A program made the translations under genes and the position numbers. This document shows, piece by piece, positions 36,242 to 46,115 of a stretch of DNA of 64,000 nt. Positions within the stretch are counted from its first letter, which is position 1, and each line of letters opens with the position of its first letter. The notes under the pieces were generated by a model. That model made no database searches and had not been told where the DNA came from. It was given only the letters and a program-made list of their open reading frames with translations. The stretch spans positions 80,040-144,039 of the forward strand of contig NZ_VFID01000009.1 in the NCBI RefSeq assembly GCF_006542425.1, written 5' to 3'. The stretch comes from Pseudoxanthomonas sp. z9 (GTDB lineage: Bacteria; Pseudomonadota; Gammaproteobacteria; Xanthomonadales; Xanthomonadaceae).

Positions 36242-37558
36242 TCAGTACGGGTGCGGCAGCGCGGACAGGCGACGCATCTCGCGCAGCATGGCCACGAACA
36301 GGGCACGATCGCCCGCCTGCGAGGGTTCGAAGTCGCGGAACCGCGCGTCCGGTCGTGCTTCCAGGTGCCGCGACACGGCCAGTTCGACCACGCGGGGACG
36401 GCCGTCCTCGAAGACCAGCACCTGCGAGCGAGCGCCCGGCTGGTTCACGTCAACGGCAATAATCCGACCTTCGTGCAGGAAGCTGATCCGGTCGACCAGG
36501 GTGTGGCCCACCACGATCCGTTCAGCCTGGAAACGATCGAGGATGGCGTCCAGGTCCCGGCGCGCGATGCGTGGATATCGTCCATCCACCGCCATCAGGT
36601 AGCCGCGGAACTGGGTAAGGCCCTTCAGGCCAAGCACCGCGTCAAGCGCGGCGGCGGGCGGATGCGACGACGCCGGAGGGGATGCCCAATAGGCACGCAT
36701 CGTGGCGTTGAAGTGTTCGGGATCGGCGGACACGGATGCGGCTTGCGGGGATATCCCGCCGTGCGCGAACAGCACCGTTCCCAGCCTTGCCACCACCGGC
36801 TGGCGGCGAAGCCAGGCGCCGATCACGGTATCGTCGTCGAACGCATCGACGGATTCGCCCATTTGCCGCAAGGCGTACAGATGCTCCGGGTGCGCGCGCG
36901 ACCCGTTGCCGCGCAGCATGTATTGCTCATGGTTGCCCAGCACCACATGGACCGCTCCACCGGCCCGCTGCGCCTGCAATGACAGATCATGCAGGCGCCA
37001 GAGCACCGCGAACACATCGCGCCCGCGATCCACCGCATCGCCCAGGATGATCAGGTGTCCGTCGCCATAGTCCCATTCGCCCCGCGCATTGGTGATGCCC
37101 AGGGCCGGCAGCGCGGCCTCGAGGAAGCCGGCGTTGCCCTCCAGATCGCTGAGCACGGCCACGCGCGCGGGCATCGCCGCGCTGGCTGGCACGTCGCGCG
37201 GTTGTCGAAGATCAAAGCGCACCTGCCGCCCGGCGCAGGCGATCGACAATTCGTCGCCGCTACCGGTTCGTGAAACGGCGCGGTCCTGGCAGAACCAGTT
37301 GGCGCGCCAGCTTCCATCCGACGCCCGGCGGACCACCGGCCCGTCCAGGAATCCACGGATGGCGCCTCCGTCACCGGTGCCCGAATAGATCGGCAACGCA
37401 ACGCTGCGGTTGGCGCCGATCGGCACCAGCAGGCGGCGATGCACGCCGCTTTCGCTCATCTCCACCTGTGCCGAGGCGATCGCCCAGGCAAGCCAGGCGC
37501 CCAGCACCCCCATCAACCCCAGCGACAGCTTCAGCGCGCGCCTGGTTCCCTTCCCCAT
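36242..37558 (-). CDS. Membrane-anchored PPP-like metallophosphoesterase
   Basis: The 438-residue protein has one N-terminal helix (LKLSLGLMGVLGAWLAWAIA), a short extracytoplasmic domain and a metallophosphoesterase domain from about 130. Motifs are VLSDLEGN (137-142), GDAVDRG (173-179), LGNHEQ (208-212), FAHGGIS and VVGHTLVDRI. In canonical PPP enzymes the first motif is GDxHG; here Glu replaces the metal-binding His. The rest is Shewanella-like/ApaH-like phosphatase. It may hydrolyse phosphoesters in the periplasm. The ATG at 37558 is used; a GTG two codons earlier is an alternative. No operon partner is evident. Confidence 0.82.
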   Translation of the reverse strand: MGKGTRRALKLSLGLMGVLGAWLAWAIASAQVEMSESGVHRRLLVPIGANRSVALPIYSGTGDGGAIRGFLDGPVVRRASDGSWRANWFCQDRAVSRTGSGDELSIACAGRQVRFDLRQPRDVPASAAMPARVAVLSDLEGNAGFLEAALPALGITNARGEWDYGDGHLIILGDAVDRGRDVFAVLWRLHDLSLQAQRAGGAVHVVLGNHEQYMLRGNGSRAHPEHLYALRQMGESVDAFDDDTVIGAWLRRQPVVARLGTVLFAHGGISPQAASVSADPEHFNATMRAYWASPPASSHPPAAALDAVLGLKGLTQFRGYLMAVDGRYPRIARRDLDAILDRFQAERIVVGHTLVDRISFLHEGRIIAVDVNQPGARSQVLVFEDGRPRVVELAVSRHLEARPDARFRDFEPSQAGDRALFVAMLREMRRLSALPHPY

Positions 37559-37741
37559 GTCCACCCCGTTCCCTGAGCCCCGGCGAGGTCACCGGCATGC
37601 GCAGGGTGCGTGCTGCGCGCGGTCCCTGCAAGGTCCTGCGACGAAAGCCGGGGAAGGCGGACGCAGGCGCGCCACGGCGCGACGAATCCGGTTGATCGCT
37701 CGCGGTGATGTGGCATGCCCGGCGCGGAAAGCGCCCTCGCG

Positions 37742-38491
37742 CTATTCGCTCTGCAGTTCGGCGACGAAGTCGTAGGCGTCGCCGCGGTAGTAGGAACGGG
37801 TGGATTCGACCACCCGGCCGTCTTCCAGGAAGGCGCGGCGTTCGACCAGCAGGCCGGGCGCGCCGACCGGCAGTTCCAGGTGGCGGGCGGCCTCCTCGTC
37901 CAGCGCGACCGCGCGCAGGCGCTGCAGCGCGCGGCGCGGGCGGTTGCCGTGCGCGTCGAGCGCTTCGTACAGCGAGGTGGTGACGGTTTCCGGGTCCGGC
38001 AGCAGCGACAGCGGCACCAGGGTGCGTTCGATCGCGATCGGCGCGCCGTCGACATGGCGCAGGCGGTACATGCGGACCACGCCGCTGCCCGGCGACAGGT
38101 TGAGCGCCATCGATTCTTCCGGCGTCACTTCGCCGACGCTGCGCTCCAGGAATTTCACCTGCGGATTGAGGCCGCGTTCGCGCAGATCGTCGGTGAAGCT
38201 GGTCAGCCGCGAGAACTGACGCAGGATGCGCTCGGCCACGAAGGTGCCGGCGCCTTGCCGCTGGACCAGCAGTCCGGCCTCGATGAGTCCGGCCAGCGCC
38301 TTGCGGATCGTCACGCGGGACAGACCCAGCAGGTTGGCAAGATCGCGTTCGCTGGGCAGGGCCTGGCCCGAGCGCAGCACGCCGGCGTCCATCAGGTTCT
38401 GCAGGGCGCGGCGCAGGCGCAGGTAAGCCACCGCACGAGTGGACTCGCCGGTCTGCAGGCGGTGGTATTCATCGAACAGGGCTTTTTGCAT
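37742..38491 (-). CDS. GntR-family regulator, HutC type with UTRA domain (NagQ/NagR-like)
   Basis: About 249 residues: winged helix at the N-terminus ([51 protein letters not shown]) and a UTRA ligand domain (about 90-245; [30 protein letters not shown] end, here [15 protein letters not shown]). HutC members of this kind, such as NagQ, bind amino-sugar phosphates or sugar acids. It is divergent from zwf. Repeats of TGGTAxx spaced by 4 bases flank the divergent region on both strands. In-frame ATGs at 38497 and 38503 are alternative starts; none has a clear ribosome-binding site. Confidence 0.88.
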   Translation of the reverse strand: MQKALFDEYHRLQTGESTRAVAYLRLRRALQNLMDAGVLRSGQALPSERDLANLLGLSRVTIRKALAGLIEAGLLVQRQGAGTFVAERILRQFSRLTSFTDDLRERGLNPQVKFLERSVGEVTPEESMALNLSPGSGVVRMYRLRHVDGAPIAIERTLVPLSLLPDPETVTTSLYEALDAHGNRPRRALQRLRAVALDEEAARHLELPVGAPGLLVERRAFLEDGRVVESTRSYYRGDAYDFVAELQSE

Positions 38492-38500
38492 GGGCATGAA

Positions 38501-38518
38501 CATACCACTCACGTACCA
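38501..38518. promoter_or_regulatory. TGGTACG-N4-TGGTATG direct repeat (minus strand), GntR box candidate
   Basis: Read on the minus strand, two heptamers 11 bp apart lie at the start of the GntR gene itself, suggesting autoregulation. The arrangement matches the plus-strand box at 38574-38591. Confidence 0.55.
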
Positions 38519-38573
38519 ATAAAGGCAATATCAGCCGACAAATGGCTACATTGGCCTGATTCATTGGTCAGCG

Positions 38574-38591
38574 TGGTAGCCCGGTGGTATT
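38574..38591. promoter_or_regulatory. TGGTAGC-N4-TGGTATT direct repeat (plus strand), GntR box candidate
   Basis: Two heptamers 11 bp apart end 35 bp before the zwf start; a weaker TTGGTCA precedes them at 38564. The form agrees with TGGTATT-type boxes I recall for the Xanthomonas NagQ regulator, which is from memory and not checked. Confidence 0.55.
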
Positions 38592-38626
38592 GTTCCTTCC
38601 ACCTGACAAGCGAACGAGATGACGAC

Positions 38627-40105
<1,479 letters not shown>

Positions 40106-40109
40106 GCGC

Positions 40110-40835
40110 GTGACCCAGTCCCTCCTCCCCCCCGTCCCGACCGAACTGGTCACCTTCGCCGACAGCGAGACGCTGGCCGGCGCCCTGGCCGCGGCCATCG
40201 CCGCTGATCTGCGCGCGGGCATCAATGCCCGCGGCGGCGCGCTGCTGGCGCTGTCCGGCGGCAGCACACCCAAGCGGTTCATGCAGCGACTGTCGGAACA
40301 ATCGCTGGACTGGGACAAGGTCACCGTCACCCTGGTCGACGAGCGCTGGGTGGCGCCGGACAACGAACGCTCCAACGCCCGCCTGCTGCGCGAGCACCTG
40401 TTGCAGGGCGAGGCCGCGGCGGCGCATTTCCTGCCGCTGTTCCGCGACACCCCGGAACCGGAGGACGCGCTGGCCGAACTGGAGCGGCGCTTCGCCAGCC
40501 TGCCGCCGTCGTTCGACGCGATCGTGCTGGGCATGGGCAGCGACGGCCATACCGCCTCGTTCTTCCCGGGCGGCGATCACCTGGCCGCGGCGCTGGATCC
40601 GGCCTCGCCGGCACGCCTGCTGCCGATGCGCGCGCCCGGCGCCGGCGAAGCCCGCATCACCCTGACCCTGCCGGTGCTGCTGGCCGCGCGCCACCTGTAC
40701 CTGCATATCGAAGGCGCGGAAAAGCGCGCCGTGCTGGATCGCGCCCTCGCGGGCGTCGGCGCCGACGGCCAACTGCCGATCCGCATCGTGCTGGCGCAGG
40801 CCGCCACGCCCGTGGTGACTTACCTGACGCCCTGA
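40110..40835 (+). CDS. pgl: 6-phosphogluconolactonase
   Basis: The 241-residue protein has the Pgl/NagB-fold signatures LLALSGGSTPKRFMQRLSEQ, VTLVDERWVAPDNERSNARL and IVLGMGSDGHTASFFPG. It hydrolyses the lactone made by Zwf. The GTG start is 4 bp after the zwf stop, so the pair is co-transcribed. Confidence 0.95.
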   Translation: MTQSLLPPVPTELVTFADSETLAGALAAAIAADLRAGINARGGALLALSGGSTPKRFMQRLSEQSLDWDKVTVTLVDERWVAPDNERSNARLLREHLLQGEAAAAHFLPLFRDTPEPEDALAELERRFASLPPSFDAIVLGMGSDGHTASFFPGGDHLAAALDPASPARLLPMRAPGAGEARITLTLPVLLAARHLYLHIEGAEKRAVLDRALAGVGADGQLPIRIVLAQAATPVVTYLTP

Positions 40836-40912
40836 CCCGCCGTCGCGGCGCGGTTGGAATGCCCGCACGCGCCGCGTACAGTAGCCCGCATCGAGAGGAT
40901 TTCGGGGGCGCC

Positions 40913-41680
40913 ATGCTGGCTCGGTTAGTGAACGTGTTCCGTGGTTTCTTTGCGCAGTTCGTCAAGGGGATGGAAAAGCGCAATCCGGAAGCCCTGCTGG
41001 AACTGGAACAGGAAAACCTGCGCAAGCAGATCGGCAGCTACAACCAGAGCCTGGCGACCCACGCCGGCCTGGCCGAGCGCCTGATCGGCCAGGTGCGCAA
41101 GCTGGAGAACGAAGAACGCGAGCTGCGCGCGCGCACCACCGCCCACCTGCGCGCGGGCAACCGCGATGCCGCCGCCCAGCATGCCCTGCGCCTGCAGACG
41201 GTCAGCCGCGAGTTGCAGGAAAACCGCGACCAGATGGAGCAGGCCGAGGCCACCTACAACAACCTGGTGAAGGCGCGTGACGTCGCCGTGGCCGCCGCGC
41301 GCGCCAAGATCGAGAGCCTGAAGGGCGCCATCAACGACATGCGCATGAAGCACGCGCTGGCGGAGATGAACGAGATGGCCGCTGGGATGGTCACCACGAT
41401 CGGCGGTTCCGGCGACACCCTCGATCGCCTGCACGAGATGGTCGAGGAAGAGCGCAACAAGGCCGCCGGCCGCGCGCGCGTCGCGCGCGATGCGCTCGAC
41501 ATGAACCAGATCGAGGTCAAGGAAGCCGAGCAGAAGGCGCTGGCCGACCAGGCGCTCGCGGATTTCGCCGCGGCCGAGGGCATTTCCCTGCAGGCCGAAC
41601 CGGCTGCGACACCAGCCGCGCACCGCAGCATGGGCGCCGCCGAGGCTGCCAAACCGGTATCGGAAAACGACCCGGGCTGA
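40913..41680 (+). CDS. PspA/IM30/Vipp1 family protein (ESCRT-III superfamily, YjfJ-like)
   Basis: The 255-residue protein is almost all long amphipathic helix: MLARLVNVFRGFFAQFVKGM at the N-terminus can insert in membrane, followed by coiled coil to about residue 215 and a flexible Ala/Pro-rich tail. PspA relatives polymerise on and repair bacterial membranes and share the ESCRT-III fold. The helical hairpin is complete, though the sequence is more like the YjfJ branch than classical PspA. It starts 77 bp after pgl and heads a four-gene operon with an AAA+ ATPase, which parallels the ESCRT-III/Vps4 pairing. Confidence 0.85.
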   Translation: MLARLVNVFRGFFAQFVKGMEKRNPEALLELEQENLRKQIGSYNQSLATHAGLAERLIGQVRKLENEERELRARTTAHLRAGNRDAAAQHALRLQTVSRELQENRDQMEQAEATYNNLVKARDVAVAAARAKIESLKGAINDMRMKHALAEMNEMAAGMVTTIGGSGDTLDRLHEMVEEERNKAAGRARVARDALDMNQIEVKEAEQKALADQALADFAAAEGISLQAEPAATPAAHRSMGAAEAAKPVSENDPG

Positions 41681-41731
41681 TCGCCCCGCCCTTGCCCGGA
41701 GGATGGCCGCCATGCAGGCGAAGCCGCACTG

Positions 41732-43390
41732 ATGCCGCTCGATAGCAACGCCCCGGCGTGGGCGCACGAACTGGCGCTGGCCTATGAAAGCGGCGCGCAC
41801 GGACAGTTCGTGCTGTACGGCAACGTCGGTGATCGCCTGCCGCTGTCGGGGCGGCTGGTCAGCCTGACCCGCTGGCTGGAATCGCAGTTGCTCACCGGCT
41901 TCGACGTGGTGTTCCAGTACGACCCCGGCAACGGACTCACCGTGCTGCGCGGCAGCGATCGCCTGCGCCAATGGCTGGCCGGTCGCGATGACGCCGCCTG
42001 GCCGCGCGAACCGCGGGCGGCGGTCGAGCGCGTGTCCCACTACCTGCGCTACCTCGCCAACCTGAAGGCGCTGGGACAGGGCGAAGGCGAGCACGTGGCG
42101 GTGATCATGCGCGGCATCGATCAGGTGCTGCCGGGTGGCCGCGCCGGCGACTTCGAGATTGCCAGCCTGGCCAGCCTGGTGCGCGACTGGGCCAGCGAAC
42201 CGCCGTTCACCGATCAGGCTTTCGCCAGCTTCCTGATCGCCGACAACCTCAACGACCTGCACCCGCAGATCGCCTTCCATCCGCGTGTGGCGCGCATCCG
42301 CGTGCCGCTGCCCGACGAGGCCATGCTGGGCCAGGCGCTGGCGCAACTGCGGCTGGATCATTCGGCGGCCTTCGCCGCGGCCGACGACGGCACGATCACC
42401 GGCGCCCTGACCGGCGTCAGCATCAGCGCGCTGCAAAGCCTGGTGCGGACCTGCGCCCACCAGGGCCGCGCGCTGGGACCGGCCGACTGGTTGCGGGTGA
42501 AGAAGCAACTGGTCGAGGGCGATGCCAGCGGCCTGGTCGAGTTCATCGATTCCCGTCGCACGCTCGACGACTACGAGGCGCCCGCGGCGCTGAAGGAGTG
42601 GTTGCGCCAGGACATCGCGCTGTGGCGCGCGGCCAACCTGCGCGCCCTGCCGATGGGCTACCTGTTCTGCGGTCCGGTAGGCACCGGCAAGACCTTCCTG
42701 GTTGAATGCCTGGCCGGCGAAGCCGGCGTGCCGGTGCTGAAGCTGAAGAACTTCCGTGATCGCTGGGTCGGCTCCAGCGAAGGCAACCTGGAGAAGGTCT
42801 TCCGCCTGATCCGCGCGCTGGGCCGCTGCATCGTGTTCATCGACGAAGCCGACCAGACGCTGGGCAAGCGCGACTCGGGCAACGGCGACAGCGGCCTGTC
42901 CGGCCGGTTGTATTCGATGATCGCCCAGGAGATGTCCGACACCGACAACCGTGGCCGGGTGATGTGGGTGCTGGCTTCCTCGCGCCCGGACCTGATCGAA
43001 GTCGACCTGAAGCGGCCGGGCCGCATCGACGTCAAGATCCCGCTGCTGCCCACCACCACCGCCGCCGAAAGCGCGGCCCTGCTCGATGCCCTGCTGAAAC
43101 GCTTCGGCATGGCGCCGGGCGCGGAGGCATTGCTGGCGCTGCCGTCCCCGTTGCCGCTGCTGTTGACCCCCGGCGCCGCCGAAGCCTTCGCGGTGAAGGC
43201 CTACCGGCAGGCCCAGACCACCGGCGTCGCCCCGCTGGAGGCGATCGCCGCGCTGCTGGCCGGCTACCAGCCGCCGGTACCGCTGGAGGTGCTGGAGTTC
43301 CAGATGCGCATCGCCGTCGCCGAGGCCACCGATCTGCGCTTCGTGCCGCCCTCGCTGCGCCCGCTCGCAGCCGGAAGCCCGGCGCCATGA
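41732..43390 (+). CDS. Two-part AAA+ ATPase partnered with PspA
   Basis: The 552-residue protein has an active C-terminal AAA+ module: Walker A CGPVGTGKTF (about 313-322), Walker B CIVFIDEAD (366-374), sensor 1 LASSRPD and arginine finger KRPGRID (427-432). Residues about 30-235 look like a second, degenerate AAA fold without a P-loop (HVAVIMRGIDQVLPGG; SFLIADNLNDLHPQI; RIRVPLPDEAMLGQAL). That layout resembles Ycf46-type ATPases. It lies 51 bp after the PspA gene and overlaps the next gene by 4 bases, so it probably remodels PspA polymers or the other operon products. Confidence 0.82.
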   Translation: MPLDSNAPAWAHELALAYESGAHGQFVLYGNVGDRLPLSGRLVSLTRWLESQLLTGFDVVFQYDPGNGLTVLRGSDRLRQWLAGRDDAAWPREPRAAVERVSHYLRYLANLKALGQGEGEHVAVIMRGIDQVLPGGRAGDFEIASLASLVRDWASEPPFTDQAFASFLIADNLNDLHPQIAFHPRVARIRVPLPDEAMLGQALAQLRLDHSAAFAAADDGTITGALTGVSISALQSLVRTCAHQGRALGPADWLRVKKQLVEGDASGLVEFIDSRRTLDDYEAPAALKEWLRQDIALWRAANLRALPMGYLFCGPVGTGKTFLVECLAGEAGVPVLKLKNFRDRWVGSSEGNLEKVFRLIRALGRCIVFIDEADQTLGKRDSGNGDSGLSGRLYSMIAQEMSDTDNRGRVMWVLASSRPDLIEVDLKRPGRIDVKIPLLPTTTAAESAALLDALLKRFGMAPGAEALLALPSPLPLLLTPGAAEAFAVKAYRQAQTTGVAPLEAIAALLAGYQPPVPLEVLEFQMRIAVAEATDLRFVPPSLRPLAAGSPAP

Positions 43391-44244
43391 ACGCCTTGCG
43401 CTACATCTGGGCCGCTTTCAATGCGCGCCCGCTCGGCATGCCGGTTCCGCCCAACTGGATTGGCCTGGCCGCCTTCGCACTGGCGGGCGTCTTCCTGACA
43501 CCCGGTTTCTTCGTGCTCGGCGCGGGCGCGGAAATCGCCTATCTGTACTGGCTGTCGAATCATCGCCGCTTCCGCGCCACGGTGGACGCGCAGGCACTGC
43601 CGCAGGAATCGGAGGCGGATCGGCGCTACCGCGAACTGCGGGATCCGCTGCCCATCCCGCAACGCCGCCAGCAGGAAGCCCTGGAACACAAGGCGCGCGT
43701 GATCATCCAGATGCTGGACAAGTCGCCGGTGATGGCGGCGCATGCGGACAGCCTGGAACAGTTGGTGTGGTTGCACCTGCGCCTGCTGGCCGCGCGCACC
43801 GCGATTGCCGGCGTGGTGCACACCGCGCGTGAGGAAAGCGCGGTGCTGGACAAGCAGGAAGCGACCATCGAGGCGCGATTGGGCCGCGACGACCTGAGCG
43901 AGGAGCTGCGACGCAGCCTGCAGCAGCAGAAGACCGTCATCGACCAGCGCCAGGCCGCGCATGCCGATGCCGGCCGCCGGCTCGAGCATGTCGATTCCGA
44001 GTTGCAGCGCATCGGCCAGCAGGTGGCGCTGTTGCGCGAGCAGGCGCTGCTGGCCATCGACGAAGGCAGCATCGGCAGCTCGCTGGATGCGCTCAGCGCC
44101 TCCTTCGCCGAAGCCAATCGCTGGCTGGAAGGCCAGCGCGACCTGTTGGGCGTCCTCGACCTGAACGCGCAGCCCCGGTTGCCCCCAGCGGTGCTGCGTC
44201 CGCCCGTTCCCCATACCGTGATCGAAGAAGGAGAGTCGTCGTGA
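43387..44244 (+). CDS. Membrane protein with cytoplasmic coiled coil, function unknown
   Basis: The 285-residue protein starts MNALRYIWAAFNARPLGMPV and has a hydrophobic hairpin at about 23-57 (LAAFALAGVFLTPGFFVL; AEIAYLYWLSN), then a long Glu/Gln/Arg-rich helical region (about 95-240) with coiled-coil character. I recognise no named family. Its ATG overlaps the AAA gene stop, and its stop overlaps the next gene start, so all are coupled. It could anchor the PspA/AAA pair at the inner membrane. Confidence 0.7.
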   Translation: MNALRYIWAAFNARPLGMPVPPNWIGLAAFALAGVFLTPGFFVLGAGAEIAYLYWLSNHRRFRATVDAQALPQESEADRRYRELRDPLPIPQRRQQEALEHKARVIIQMLDKSPVMAAHADSLEQLVWLHLRLLAARTAIAGVVHTAREESAVLDKQEATIEARLGRDDLSEELRRSLQQQKTVIDQRQAAHADAGRRLEHVDSELQRIGQQVALLREQALLAIDEGSIGSSLDALSASFAEANRWLEGQRDLLGVLDLNAQPRLPPAVLRPPVPHTVIEEGESS

Positions 44245-45938
44245 GCCGATCCGTTTCCCCGCCGCGCCGCCAGGCCGGCAATGCCAGCGGCAAGCTGATC
44301 ACCGCGGTGCTGGTGCTGGCGCTGCTCGCGTTCGGCGCGTGGCTGGTGATGCGCGACATGGGCAAGGGCGAGCAGGCGGGCGCGGCGACGAGCTCGCAGG
44401 CGGGCGCCAGCAAGGCCGACGGCAAGGCGCCGGCGCCGATCGAACCGCAGGCCGGGCTGCCCAACCTGGATGCGGCGGCGACCTACCAGCCCAAGGGCAA
44501 CGTGGTCGACGTCGACATCAGCGAATATGCCGGCTATGCCGGCCTGATCGCGGCCAACGGCGGCCTGGAGCCCAATCCGGATTCGTTCTTCGCGCGCGAG
44601 TACGGCTTCCAGGTCCGGCTCAGCCTCAACGAGGAGGAGGGCTGGTCCAAGCTCAACAACGGACGGGTCGCCGCCTCGGTGACCACTGCCGACACCCTGG
44701 CGGTGCTCGGCCGCCAGTTCGACGTGGTGGTGCCGGCGCAGATCGGCTTCTCGCGCGGCGCCGACCAGGTGGTGGTCGATACCGGCATCGCCAGCATCAA
44801 CCAGCTCAAGGGCAAGGTGCTGGCGGCCTCGCAGTTCAACGAAAGCGAGTTCTTCATCCGCTACCTGGCCTCCGAGGCCGGCGTGCCGGTCAAGGTGCTG
44901 CGCGATCTCGACGGGCGCCCGGGCCCCGGTGAACTGGGCCTGGTGTTCTACGAGGACGCCTTCGTCGCCTGCGACGCCTACGAGCACGAACTTCAGGGCG
45001 GCGCGCCGCGCCTGAACGGCTGCGTCGGCTGGTCGCCGCGCACCGACGAGGTCGTCGCCGCCTCCGGCGGCCGCGCCAAGGCCTTGGTCAGCAACCGCAA
45101 CCTGCTAATCATCGCCGACCTGCTGCTGCTCAATCGCGGCTTCGCCGCCGCCCATCCCGACTGGGCGCGCGGGCTGGTGCACGGCCTGCTGGAAGGCAAC
45201 CGGCTGGTCCGCGACGAGCCGGCCACCCAGATCCCGGTGATCGCCAAGGCCTTCAAGTGGAACGAGGCCGACACCCGCGCCGAGCTGGCCAAGGTGCATC
45301 TGTCCAACCTGCCGGAGAACCTGGCGTTCTTCGAAGGCACCATCGATTCGGCCGGCTCCTTCCAGGGCATCTTCCAGTCCTCGGTGCTGGTGTACGGCAA
45401 CCTGATCAAGAATCCGGCCGACCCGGCCCGCTTCGTGGACACCGCCGCCCTGCAGGCACTGAAGAAAAAGGGCCTGTACGCCAGCCAGAGCATCGCCATC
45501 GCGCCGATCCGCAGCGGCAACGCGCAGATCTCGCTGGAGGGCGACGCCCTGCTGAGCAAGGACATCCGGTTCTTCTTCCAATCCAATTCCGCGGTACTCG
45601 ACAAGTCCGCGCCGGCCAATGCCGGCTACCTGGACACCATCAAGAACTTCCTCCAGGTCAGCCCCGGCTCGGTGGTGCTGCTGCGCGGCCACGTCGATGA
45701 CGGCCGCCGCAACGAGTTCCAGAAACAGGGCGGGCAGGAGCTGGTCCGGAGCATGTCGCTAAAGGCGATGGAGTTGTCGCGCCAGCGCGCGCAGGCGGTG
45801 CGCGATGCCCTGCTGGAGCGCCATCCCAAGCTGGACGCCAACCGGATCGAACTGGTCGGCCGTGGCTGGGAGGAACCGGCGGGCACCGACAGTGACCTGA
45901 ACCGCCGCGTCGAGGTCCAGTGGTTCACCCTGGAATAG
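44241..45938 (+). CDS. Anchored solute-binding protein fused to an OmpA domain
   Basis: The 565-residue protein has an N-terminal membrane anchor (LITAVLVLALLAFGAWLVM, about 19-37), an Ala/Pro linker, a type-2 periplasmic binding domain resembling NMT1/phosphate-ABC families (about 78-410; VDISEYAGYAGLIAANGGLE; VVVPAQIGFSRGADQVVVDT), and a C-terminal OmpA-like peptidoglycan-binding domain (about 440-565; RFFFQSNSAVLD; LLRGHVDD; LELVGRGWEEP-like end). It would sit in the periplasm tethered to the inner membrane and touch the cell wall. Such fusions are known in databases, but the role is not established. It ends the four-gene PspA operon. Confidence 0.82.
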   Translation: MSRSVSPPRRQAGNASGKLITAVLVLALLAFGAWLVMRDMGKGEQAGAATSSQAGASKADGKAPAPIEPQAGLPNLDAAATYQPKGNVVDVDISEYAGYAGLIAANGGLEPNPDSFFAREYGFQVRLSLNEEEGWSKLNNGRVAASVTTADTLAVLGRQFDVVVPAQIGFSRGADQVVVDTGIASINQLKGKVLAASQFNESEFFIRYLASEAGVPVKVLRDLDGRPGPGELGLVFYEDAFVACDAYEHELQGGAPRLNGCVGWSPRTDEVVAASGGRAKALVSNRNLLIIADLLLLNRGFAAAHPDWARGLVHGLLEGNRLVRDEPATQIPVIAKAFKWNEADTRAELAKVHLSNLPENLAFFEGTIDSAGSFQGIFQSSVLVYGNLIKNPADPARFVDTAALQALKKKGLYASQSIAIAPIRSGNAQISLEGDALLSKDIRFFFQSNSAVLDKSAPANAGYLDTIKNFLQVSPGSVVLLRGHVDDGRRNEFQKQGGQELVRSMSLKAMELSRQRAQAVRDALLERHPKLDANRIELVGRGWEEPAGTDSDLNRRVEVQWFTLE

Positions 45939-45989
45939 CCGGGACGGCGGACCGGGCTCCTGGAATATGCCGGAAACCGTCACCCTGCT

Positions 45990-45995
45990 TATAAT
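45990..45995 (+). promoter_or_regulatory. TATAAT -10 element for the cytochrome gene
   Basis: A consensus TATAAT lies 121 bp upstream of the cytochrome GTG, in an otherwise GC-rich leader. I see no good -35, so the promoter may depend on an activator or an extended -10. Confidence 0.45.
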
Positions 45996-46080
45996 AGGCC
46001 CCCTGTCCGTGGCGTCCGCGCCCGGCACTTGCCGCGAAATCCGCCCTGGTGGCGGTTTCCGACCCCGTTTTTCGTAGCCA

Positions 46081-46101
46081 AGCACGGCCTGTGGCCGTGC
46101 T
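46081..46101 (+). promoter_or_regulatory. Leader hairpin AGCACGGCC-TGT-GGCCGTGCT
   Basis: A perfect 9-bp stem with a 3-base loop ends 6 bases before AGGTGG, the cytochrome ribosome-binding site. It could affect translation or mRNA stability. A smaller CCGCC/GGCGG hairpin lies just upstream. Confidence 0.45.
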
Positions 46102-46115
46102 GCCAAAGGTGGAAC

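Noticed and set aside
38501..38591. HexR-type control of zwf
   Set aside because: HexR sites are inverted repeats of a different type; I see TGGTAxx direct repeats and a HutC-type GntR gene instead.
37715..38626. Upstream in-frame extension of zwf by about 300 codons
   Set aside because: It would overlap the whole GntR gene, and the family N-terminus fits the GTG at 38627.
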